Below are positions 1 to 9,000 of a DNA stretch of 32,638 nucleotides, in pieces. The number at the start of each line of letters is the position of its first letter. The first letter of the stretch is position 1. The stretch is from NCBI RefSeq assembly GCF_009602535.1, contig NZ_WIQI01000023.1, forward strand, positions 1-32,638, in the 5' to 3' direction. The notes under the pieces were generated by a model. The model was not told the origin of the DNA. It saw only the letters and a list, made by a program, of their open reading frames with translations, and ran no database searches. The position numbers were made by a program, and so were the translations under genes. Source of the stretch: Ornithinicoccus halotolerans (lineage in GTDB: Bacteria > Actinomycetota > Actinomycetes > Actinomycetales > Dermatophilaceae).

Positions 1-190
1 CGTCTTCACGATCGGCCGCGGCAATGACGTGGTCCGCGCCGCGCTGGACGCGCTCCGCCCCCACCTGCCGGGCCAGCCGGTCGACCATCCCGGCCGCGGG
101 GGACTCCCCGCGGGCGCGCAGCGCCTGCAGCCGGAGCGCGCCGAGCAGGAGCGCCTCCCGCTCGGTCAGCCGCCGCACCCGCGTCTCCAC
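1..190 (-). CDS. Unknown protein, N-terminal 63 residues (gene runs off the window start)
   Basis: An open frame on the minus strand starts at GTG 190-188 and continues without a stop to base 1, so only about 63 residues are visible. The start is supported by GGAG seven bases upstream, and an in-frame TGA lies just before it. The visible part is charged and helical (LTEREALLLGALRLQALRAR, later VDRLARQVGAERVQR) and has no motif I recognise. It begins 54 bp after the thrS stop on the same strand, so it may be co-transcribed with thrS. Genes behind thrS in actinobacteria are often small conserved proteins, but I cannot assign a family from this piece. Confidence 0.6.
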   Translation of the reverse strand, partial: METRVRRLTEREALLLGALRLQALRARGESPAAGMVDRLARQVGAERVQRGADHVIAAADRED

Positions 191-244
191 GCCCCTACTC
201 CGTCACCGACCGGGCCCGCACGGGATCCGCCGCCCTCCGCCGGG

Positions 245-2230
245 TCAGACCTGGACCCGGTCCCGGACCGCGGTGACGACCTGCTGGACCGCCTCCCCGA
301 CCGGGACACCGTTGCGCTGGGAGCCGTCGCGGTAGCGGAACGAGACCGCCCCGGCTGACCGGTCCTCCTCGCCGGCGATGAGCATGAACGGCACCTTCTG
401 CTTCTGCGCGGTCCGGATCTTCTTGGGGAACCGGTCGTCGGAGGTGTCCACCTCCACCCGCACCCCCTCGGCCCGCAACCGCCCGGCGACCTCCTCCAGG
501 TAGTCGTTGAACGGGTCCGCGACCGGGATCGCGACAACCTGCACCGGCGCCAGCCAGGGCGGGAAGGCACCGGCGTAGTGCTCCACGAGCACGCCGAGAA
601 ACCGCTCGATCGAGCCGAACTTGGCCGAGTGGATCATCACCGGGCGCTGCCGGGAGCCGTCGGCGGCCTGGTACTCGAGCCCGAACCGCTCCGGCTGGTT
701 GAAGTCGTACTGGATGGTCGACATCTGCCAGGTGCGGCCGATGGCGTCGCGGGCCTGCACCGAGATCTTCGGCCCGTAGTAGGCCGCGCCGCCGGGGTCG
801 GGCACCAGGTCCAGGCCGGACTCGGCCGCTACCTGGGCCAGCGTCTCGGTCGCGACCGCCCAGTCCTCGTCGCTGCCGATGAACTTGGCCTGCTTGTCGC
901 TGCTCTCGTCGCGGGTGGACAGCTCCAGGTAGAAGTCCTCCAGGCCGAACTCGCGCAGCAGCGAGAGCACGAAGGTCAGCAGGTGCTTGATCTCGGCCGG
1001 GGCCTGCTCCCGGGTGACATAGGAGTGGGAGTCATCCATCTCCAGCCCGCGGACGCGGGTGAGGCCGTGGACGACGCCGGACTTCTCGTAGCGGTAGACG
1101 TGCCCGAACTCGAACAGCCGCAGCGGCAGGTCGCGGTAGGAGCGCTGCCGGGACCGGTAGATGAGGTTGTGCATCGGGCAGTTCATCGCCTTGAGGAAGT
1201 AGCGCTGCTCGTCCTCGGTCATCGGCGGGAACATGGTGTCCTCGTAGTAGGGCAGGTGCCCCGAGGTGTGGAACAGCGCCTCGCGGGCCACGTGCGGGGT
1301 GCCGACGTACTCGAAGCCCTCCTCCAGGTGCCGCTGCCGGGAGTAGTCCTCCATCACCCGCTTGATGACCCCACCCCGGGGGTGGAACACCGGCAGACCC
1401 GCGCCCAGCTCCTCGGGGAAGGAGTACAGGTCCAGCTCGGTGCCCAGCCGGCGGTGGTCGCGCCGCTCCGCCTCGGCCAGCCGGTCCAGGTAGGCCTTCA
1501 GCTCGGCCTTGGACGGCCAGGCGGTGCCGTAGACGCGCTGCAGCTGGGGGTTCTTCTCGCTGCCACGCCAGTAGGCGGCCGCGCTGCGCATCAGCTTGAA
1601 CGCGTTGCCGATGATGCGGGTGTCGGGCAGGTGCGGGCCCCGGCACAGGTCGCTCCACACGGTCTGGCCGTCCCGGTCCCGGTTGTCGTAGATGGTCAGC
1701 TGCGAGCCGCCCACCTCGGCACCGGCGCCCTCGGCCGCGTCCTCGGCGGAGCCGCCCTTGAGGCCGATGAGCTCCAGCTTGTAGGGCTCCTCGGCGAGCT
1801 CGGTCCGGGCGTCGTCGTCAGACACCTCACGGCGGTGGAAGGTCTGCCCGGAGTTGATGATGCGCTGCATCACCTTCTCGAGCCGCTTCAGGTCCTCGGG
1901 GGTGAACGGCTCGGCGGTGTCGAAGTCGTAGAAGAAGCCGTCTCGCACCGGCGGGCCGATGCCCAGCCGGGCCTCGGGGAAGGTCTGCTGGACCGCCTGG
2001 GCCAGCACGTGGGCGGTCGAGTGCCGCAGCACCGCGAGCCCGTCCTCGGAGTCGACGGTGACCGGCTCGACCCGCTCACCGCCGTCGAGCGGGTGCGACA
2101 GGTCCCGCAGCTCGCCGTCCACGCGGGCGACGACCACCGCCCGGTCGCCGTCGAACAGCGCGCCCGCCGTGGTCCCCGCCTCCACCGATCGCTCGCTGCC
2201 GGCGACGGTCACGCTGATCTGGGCGGGCAC
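245..2230 (-). CDS. thrS: Threonyl-tRNA synthetase (ThrRS)
   Basis: Cytoplasmic class II aminoacyl-tRNA synthetase that charges tRNA-Thr; 661 residues from GTG 2230, normal for the family. Domains in order: TGS-like N-terminus (about 1-62), editing/second additional domain with HSTAH (His70, His74) and CRGPH (Cys196, His200), catalytic core, and anticodon-binding domain (about 560-661). Zinc/active-site residues are visible: Cys351 in NCPMH, His402 in MDDSH and His534 in MIHSA. The start was chosen because GGAGGAG lies 5 bases upstream and the protein then begins directly with the TGS domain. An in-frame ATG at 2350 with an even better ribosome site would add 40 residues rich in Gly, Pro and Arg; see the leader feature. 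Followed 54 bp later by an unknown gene on the same strand. Confidence 0.97.
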   Translation of the reverse strand: MPAQISVTVAGSERSVEAGTTAGALFDGDRAVVVARVDGELRDLSHPLDGGERVEPVTVDSEDGLAVLRHSTAHVLAQAVQQTFPEARLGIGPPVRDGFFYDFDTAEPFTPEDLKRLEKVMQRIINSGQTFHRREVSDDDARTELAEEPYKLELIGLKGGSAEDAAEGAGAEVGGSQLTIYDNRDRDGQTVWSDLCRGPHLPDTRIIGNAFKLMRSAAAYWRGSEKNPQLQRVYGTAWPSKAELKAYLDRLAEAERRDHRRLGTELDLYSFPEELGAGLPVFHPRGGVIKRVMEDYSRQRHLEEGFEYVGTPHVAREALFHTSGHLPYYEDTMFPPMTEDEQRYFLKAMNCPMHNLIYRSRQRSYRDLPLRLFEFGHVYRYEKSGVVHGLTRVRGLEMDDSHSYVTREQAPAEIKHLLTFVLSLLREFGLEDFYLELSTRDESSDKQAKFIGSDEDWAVATETLAQVAAESGLDLVPDPGGAAYYGPKISVQARDAIGRTWQMSTIQYDFNQPERFGLEYQAADGSRQRPVMIHSAKFGSIERFLGVLVEHYAGAFPPWLAPVQVVAIPVADPFNDYLEEVAGRLRAEGVRVEVDTSDDRFPKKIRTAQKQKVPFMLIAGEEDRSAGAVSFRYRDGSQRNGVPVGEAVQQVVTAVRDRVQV

Positions 2231-2350
2231 GGGCGCTCCTCCACGGGGTCGGGGTGTGGCTCCGGCGGAGCCGGTGGGGTTCCTCATCGATCGTATAGCC
2301 CCTGGTCCGGCCGCCTCGACGCAATTCAGCACGGCGCTGGTGTGGCTCAT
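2231..2350 (-). promoter_or_regulatory. thrS leader region: upstream in-frame start, hairpin and -10-like element
   Basis: On the minus strand an ATG at 2350 is preceded by AGGAGGA at a 9-base spacing. It reads [15 protein letters not shown] and stays in frame into thrS. The first codons look coding, but the later ones are unusual (GGA CCA GGG GCT ATA CGA), including a very rare ATA. Inside lie a -10-like CTATACGA (2298-2291) and a perfect hairpin GGCTCCGGCGGAGCC (2258-2272) just before the thrS ribosome site. It could be a longer thrS N-terminus, a leader peptide with an RNA switch, or simply a promoter plus short untranslated leader. I cannot decide between these. Confidence 0.4.
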
Positions 2351-2401
2351 CTGACACGCTCCTCCTGGAATGGGGGAAACTGGTTGCCGGTTCAACTGAC
2401 C

Positions 2402-3025
2402 ATGAGCGCAATGACCGAGCCCCGTACCGCTGACCTGCTCGCCCTCGACCCGGAGGCCCAGGACCTGCTGTTCCGCGAGGCGCGCACGGCGAACGCCTTC
2501 ACCGACGAGCCGGTGGCCGAGGAGCAGCTGCAGGCCATCTACGACCTGGTGAAGTGGGCGCCCACCTCGATGAACATCCAGCCGCTGCGCGTGGTGCTGG
2601 TGCAGTCCGGGGAGGCCAGGGAGCGGCTGCTGCCGCACCTGGCCGAGGGGAACCGGGCCAAGACCGGCTCCGCCCCGGCCGTGGCCGTGCTGGCCGTGGA
2701 CACCGAGTTCCACGAGGAGCTGCCGCGCACCTTCCCGCACGTCCCCGCCGCCAAGGACATGTTCGCCGCCGACGACGACTTCCGCTGCCGGGCCGGTGAG
2801 CTCAACGCCGCGCTGCAGGTGGGCTACTTCATCCTCGGTGTGCGCGCCGCGGGGCTGGCCGCCGGGCCGATGACCGGCTTCGACACCGACGGCGTCACCC
2901 GCGAGTTCCTGGACCCCAACCGCCAGCGTGCCCTGGTCGTCGTCAACATCGGCTACCCCGCCGAGGACGCCTGGGCGCACCGGCTGCCCCGGCTCGACTA
3001 CGACGAGGTCGTCACCACCGTCTGA
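2402..3025 (+). CDS. Nitroreductase family protein, RutE/malonic semialdehyde reductase-like
   Basis: A 207-residue protein of the nitroreductase fold, which uses FMN and NAD(P)H. The N-terminal pattern [17 protein letters not shown], followed by [19 protein letters not shown] and a late [12 protein letters not shown], is that of the RutE/HadB subgroup. RutE itself reduces malonic semialdehyde (or 3-hydroxypropionate-related aldehydes) in uracil breakdown. No other rut gene is present, so the substrate here is unknown. ATG 2402 and ATG 2411 are both possible starts and neither has a clear ribosome site; I took the first. It is divergent from thrS and convergent with the giant RHS gene, with only 36 bp between the two stops. 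Confidence 0.85.
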   Translation: MSAMTEPRTADLLALDPEAQDLLFREARTANAFTDEPVAEEQLQAIYDLVKWAPTSMNIQPLRVVLVQSGEARERLLPHLAEGNRAKTGSAPAVAVLAVDTEFHEELPRTFPHVPAAKDMFAADDDFRCRAGELNAALQVGYFILGVRAAGLAAGPMTGFDTDGVTREFLDPNRQRALVVVNIGYPAEDAWAHRLPRLDYDEVVTTV

Positions 3026-3061
3026 GCCTTCGCCGCGCCGGAGCGCTCGGTGCCCGGCTGG

Positions 3062-6000
3062 CTACTGGCCGCTCCTGGCGGTGCCCGGGTCGCCGGAGGC
3101 CGTCGTCTTGGCCGGTGGCGTGGGCAACGGCTTGGTCGGTCGGGTCGGCGGCGGGTTGGCCTGCCCAGCACTCGCGGTGCCGGCCCCGCTGGCCCGGGCG
3201 GACACCGACTGGGTCTTGCCCGGCGGTGCTGCCGGGGCGGCCGGGGCCTGGGCGGTGTTGCCTCCCACGGCCGGTGGTGGGCTGCTCGTCGCGTTCGGCG
3301 CCGTGGCCGGCGCCGCCCCGCCGTCCTGTCCGGTGGCGGGGCTGGCGTCGCCGCCGATCTTGAGCCGCTTGCCGATGCCGAGGCTCAGCTTGACGGTGCC
3401 CGCGCTGAGGTCGATCTCGACGAACGGCTTGGCGTCGAACCGGTCGGCGAACTTCTGCAGCCGGTCGGCGCGCTTGATGTCCAGCCCGAGCCGCAGGAAG
3501 GAGCGCGGCAGCCGGGAGTCCATCGAGTCGGCCAGGGCCGCCGCCATCTTGGGTGTCTCGGCCAGCGTGTCGCGCACCACCTTGTCCCTGGCCTTGGCTC
3601 GCTCGGCCTGCGCCTGCGTGAAGATGAACTGCAGCCCACTCGGGTCGATGTTGCTCACCGGGTTCGCTCCGGCATAGCCGTATGCCGCGCGCAGGCCAGG
3701 CTGGTCGACGACGGCGGACGGGTCGGCCACCAGGACCGGGTCGGGCGCGTACATCATCTCCCGGGCGGGGTCATACCAGCGGGCGCCGAAGTTGCTGAGG
3801 TCGCGCCGCTCGTCCACGTAGGACCCGCCGTACTGGTACGGAGTGCGGAAGACGGTGCTGGACTCGTCCACCCACACCTCACCGGTCGGGAAGTACTCGT
3901 GCCGTTGGAACGTGTCACCCAGCGCGTCGCTGACGACCGAGGTGCTGCCCTGCAGGTCCTTGTGCAGGAAGTAGCGCTTGACCTCCTCGATCTTGCCGTC
4001 GTCCCGCTGGGTGGCGACCCGGTCCTCACCGGCCCACACGTGCTTGAACATCTCGTTGCGGTTGCGGATGGTCACCCACGGGTTGACGAACGCCGTCTCC
4101 CCGTTCGGGCCCCGCTCGATCGCCAGCTGACCGGTGTCGTCGTACCGGTAGGTGGTGCTGTTCGAGATGTCGTCGGCGAGCGTCATCCGGTCGGTGGCGT
4201 CCCACTCCATCCGGCGGATCCACCTGCCGCGGTGGTCCTTGAGCCCGAGCAGGTTGCCGTTGGCGTCGTAGTGGTAGGTGTCCCGGCCCACCGACGTCGC
4301 CTGGTGCGGCGCCGTCTCCTGGTAGCGGCGGTCGAAGGAGTAGCTGGTGTCCTTCTGCACCAGGTCCTTCTTGCCGTTGGTGATGGCGTCGGTCTGCTCC
4401 TTGGACACCACGTTGCCGTGCTTGTCGTAGGACAGCGCGAACTCGTAGTGGCGCAGCTTCTTGTCGGCCTGCTCCCACTCCCCCGTGGCGGAGACCAGCC
4501 GGTCCCAGGGGTCGTAGTCGTAGCTGTGCCGCGCCGGCCCGCCGAACAGGCTGGGCGTCGGCGGGGGCAGCTCGTTGGCGTAGCTCACCGGGTTGCCCAC
4601 GACGTCGTAGGTGTAGTTCAGGTCCTGGATCTCCTGGTAGGCCGGGTCGCTGGTGTTGCGGTTGGGCGACAGGGTGTGGACCCGCTCCAACCACCTGGTG
4701 TCGGCGTCGAAGGTCCACTCCGTGGTGGCCTCGTTGCCCAGCTCGGTCCAGCGCCGCTGGAGGTACTCGTCGTACTGACGGTCCAGCACGTACGGGTACT
4801 GCCAGGTGCGCGGCTGCTGCTCGGTGATCGGGTTGCCCTCCTCGTCGTGGCCGACCACGACCTCCTCGTAGCCCTCCTCCTCGCCGAGGACGCTGACCAC
4901 CTGCCCGCCGGCGTCGTAGTCGTAGGTCACCACCTCGCCGTCCGGGTAGGTCAGCGAGCCCACCCGGCCCAGCCCGTCATAGGTCCACTGGGTGGTGAAC
5001 CGGAAGGGCGCGGTGTCTCCCGCTGGGTCCCAGTGGTGCAGCTTGAGCTCGGCGGTCTGCTCGACCAAGGCGCCGGCGGCGTCGTAGGACAGCTCCTGGA
5101 TGCGAGCGCCGTCCTCGGAGCGCACGACCCGACCGGCGCCGTACCCTGGCGCGCCTGGCCCGCCGTAGGTGTAGCTCACGTCCGGGGTGCTGCCCGGGTG
5201 GTCGATGCCCACCAGGTTGCCCAGCTCGTAGGCGTACGTGGTGGCCTGCCCAGCGGCGCGCAGGTTCGGGGTGACGCGGCTGACCAGCTTGCCCTCGGCG
5301 TCGTAGCCCATCTCCACCAGGCCGCCGTCCGGCGTGGTGGACGCCGTCCGCCGCCCCAGCATGTCGTAGGCGTGCGTGGTGACCTCGCCGGCGCTGTCGG
5401 TGAAGCTCAGCAGCTCACCCATGCCGTTGTAGTGGTACCGCGACCGGGAGGCGGACTCGCCTTCCGGCTGGTCGTCCAGGGCCAGCACGCGGTCGTGCAT
5501 GTCCGTCCAGCTGGTCCTGGCCCGGCCACGGGGGTCGGTCGTGGTCGTGGCGTAGACCGTCACCCCGTCCAGGTCGGCGTACTCGTAGGCGATCTGGGTC
5601 ACCCGGTCGCCCGGCTCGGTCACCACGTTCGGTGCGTCCCACAGGTCGTACTCGGTGGTGGTGACCTGATCCGAGCGCCCGGGCTCGAACGTGGTCAACG
5701 GCGTGCTGTCGGCGATCGGGCGGTACTGCTCCACCTCACGTCCCAGCTCGTCGTACACGACCGCGCCGCTGACGATCCGGCCGTCGACCGCGGGCTGCTC
5801 CGAGCCGGTGAACAGCCGGGCGTCGCGCTTGGTCTGGGTGACCCGGCCGATGCCGTCGACGAAGGAGACGGTGTCGATGGTGTCGCCCGCGTTGAACCGG
5901 TCGTAGTGCCGGGCGACGGCATAGCCGTACGCCGACGCGCTGGGGTGGTACTCGAAGGTCACCAGCGGCGCGTTGTCCTCCGGCAACGGGCTGCCGATCG

Positions 6001-9000
6001 AGGTGATCCGGCCGAACGCGTCGTAGGTGTACTCCACCGTCGTGCCGTTGGCGTCGGTCCGCGAGGCGGGGCGACCCGACAGCGGCTCGTACGTCGCCGA
6101 GGAGGTCAGGCCGGTGCGCAGGGCGCCGGCGACCGAACCGTCCTCGAGGAAGGCGGTGGCTCCCGCGTCGTCGAAGTCGTACTCGGTGACCTCGGCGACG
6201 TCGGTGTTCCGGTCGGCGTCGTAGGTGTACCTGACGGCGTAGCGGCTGCCGTCGCTGCCCTCGGGGTAGACGATCCGGTCGTAGCTGCCGTAGGCGTCGT
6301 AGGCCAGCTCGGTCACTGCCACGGTCGACTCGTCGATCCGCTCCTCGAGCCGGGTCGGGGTCGAGTTGTCGCACAGGTCGGTGGCTCCGCTGCGTTCCCG
6401 GTAGACCACCCTGTCGGCTCCGGAGCGGCCGTTGCTGACGGTGATCGACGCCGGCAGGCTCACCCAGGTCGGGCAGCTGTTCACCGACCACAGCGGCGAG
6501 GCGTGGGCCGGGTCGTCCGGCTCGTCCGGGCACCCCAGCGAGGCCGAGGACGACGTCAGGCAGGTGCTGTAGGCGATCTCGGCCACCAGGTCGTCGGTGG
6601 GGTCGTCGTCCTCGGCCTGGTCGGCCTGCCGCACCACGTTGCCCAGCCCGTCGTAGCGGAAGCGGACGGTGCGTTCCTGCCCGACGTCGGGCCCGTCGTA
6701 GAACTGCTCGCCGCTGGCCAGCAGCAGCGGTGCGATCGAGCGGCCGAGCGACTCCACACCGGTGAGCCCGGTGAGCAGGCTGGCAGGCACGGGATCGACC
6801 GGCGCGTGCAGGTCGGCCGGGGCCACCCGGGCGTCACGGAAACCCCACTCCATGGTGGCGCCCCGCAGGTTCTCCCCCGTGACGGCGTCGGTGACGATCG
6901 CGCCGGTCTCCAGGCCGGCCACGAACACGTTGTCGTTGAGGAACGACCGGGTCGTGGTCCGGATCGCGGTGCCCGTGGCGGCGTCCACCTCGTGCTCGCG
7001 GATCTCGGCGTACCCCAACGACTGCCGGTGCACCCGGTCGTACTTCAGGCCGCTGTAGTCGAAGTCGGTCCGCAGCACGTCGGGGCCGTCGCCGGTGCGA
7101 CCGTCGTCGACGCGCACCGTGTCGAGGGTCCACACCGAGTCCGGGTGCTCCACGGTGTTGCCGTCGCGCTGGTAGTCCAGCTCGATGGTGCCGCCCAGCG
7201 GGTTCTCCACCGAGGCGAGCAGGTGCGTCTTGCCGTGGGTGTTCAGCCGTACCTGCAGGCTGCTGTCCTCGGTCGTGGAGACGGAGTCGGCGTACCCGTC
7301 TCCGTTGACGTCCTGCAGGTCGACCTCCGTGGAGCTGACCGAGTTCTGGTAGCTCGCACCGGGGTTGATCACCAGGTAACAGGCCGCGATGCACAGCGGT
7401 CCGACGTACACGGTGAAGTCGAAACCGCCGCCCAGCCCGGTGCTGCGGTCGAAGGAGGCGTTCGGCCCGGTGCTGACACCGAACACCGGCGCCGAGCTCT
7501 CCATGTCTCCGTAGTCCACCGGCGGAAGGAGGCCACTACCGGTGCCGAAGGCGACCACGGGCGAGCTGCCCTTGCCGCGCTTGTGCACCTGGTCCAGGAT
7601 GCCGTCGCCGTTGACGTCACTCCAGGTGTAGCGGGCCAGGTCGGCGTTCCAGTTCATCGCCACCCCGCCGGAGAACTCGGCCCAGGGGGTGGAGAAGCCC
7701 AGCGAGGTGGCGCCGGCATAGGACTCCATCGCCTCGAACCCGCCCACGCTGAGCTTGCGGGCCTCGGGGGTGAAGCCGTAGCCCAGGTTGTAGCGGACCC
7801 ACACTCCCTCGGGGTCGGTGGTGACGCGGTCCGGTAGCCCGTCACCGTTGACGTCGGCGAGCTCCTGGGAGATCGGCGTGTCGGGGTCGCTGTCCATGGC
7901 CTGCGAAATCTCGCTGCCGTACTCGTCGGCAGGGTCGGCCGGGACGTCGTCGACCAGTGCGGACTGTGACGGCCCGGAGTCGTTGGGGCTGGTCCAGGAG
8001 GCGTTGACCTCCACCCCGATGCCCATGCCGCCGCCGGAGTCGTTGGCGTCGCCACCCTTGCCGTCGGAGGAGCCCTGGGTGGCGTTGCTCTTGCCTTTGG
8101 TGTTGCCCTTGATGTCGACCAGCCCGGAGGTCAGCCCGCCGCTGACCGAGAAGGTCAGGTCCTGGTTGGTGACGTCCATGCCGTCCGAGAAGCTGGTGGC
8201 GCTCTGCCGGTAGGTACCGCGCTGGGTGGTGTAGTGCACCGAGCCCGGGGTGACCACGTCGGGGTAGCCGTCACCGTTCATGTCCTCGTAGTCGACCAGG
8301 CCGAAGCTCGGGCCCACCCCGAAGGAGCCGCCGAGCGGTCCGAGTCCGAACGCCAGCGATGCCGACGGGCCGGTCACCGACACCCGCGTCACCGCGCGGC
8401 CGGAGCCTCCGGGCGAGGCGCCGATGGACACGCTGTCCGAGCCGTACCGGGAGGAGCGCATCCGCTCACCGGTGCCGGCGATGTTCTCACGGCTGCCGCG
8501 CCAGTACGGGTCGGCGAACGGCTCCGGCTGGTTCTCCAGCACGATCGGTTCGGTCACCGGGAGGAACGCGATCGAGGGGTCGGGCGCGGGCGGGTCCGCC
8601 TCGACGTCCTCGAAACCGGACGGCTCGGACTTCCCGCGCGCCTGGAGCGCGTCGGTGTCGATCACGAACGCGTCCTCCTTGATGCTCTCGGTGGCCAGCG
8701 AACCGTTGGCCGTGTAGCCGGCTAGGGCCCAGCCGCGGTAACCGAGCGGGAAGATGCCCTGACGGCCACTCCAGCGCACCACGAGCACGTTGTCCGGCTT
8801 CGGGACATCGTTCTCGTCGAGCCCGTACAGCTCGACGTCGTGCTCGTCGGTGCTCTCGTCGGCGGGTCGCAGGGCGGCCTTGGTCAGTGTCACCAGGTCG
8901 GACAGGTCGGGGTCGCGCATCGTGAGCTCGAGCCAGTAGCGGTTGTCCTCGTTCAGGCTGATGTCCTCGGCGCGGAACCGGTGGTCGCCGGCGCCGGAGG

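Noticed and set aside
24-358. Two plus-strand frames at the window start
   Set aside because: Both cross the thrS 3' end and the start of the minus-strand gene at 190, have no good start signals, and encode low-complexity sequence.
578-2401. A long plus-strand extension in front of the nitroreductase
   Set aside because: It is antisense to thrS and only in frame by chance; the nitroreductase family starts near 2402.
2351-2980. Further N-terminal extension of the thrS frame
   Set aside because: It runs antisense through the nitroreductase gene and has no ThrRS sequence.
3050-7837. A 1595-residue open frame on the plus strand
   Set aside because: It is antisense to the RHS gene. Its translation is low-complexity Val/Gly/Arg/His sequence without any domain, as expected for a mirror frame in GC-rich DNA, while the minus strand encodes clear RHS and VCBS motifs.
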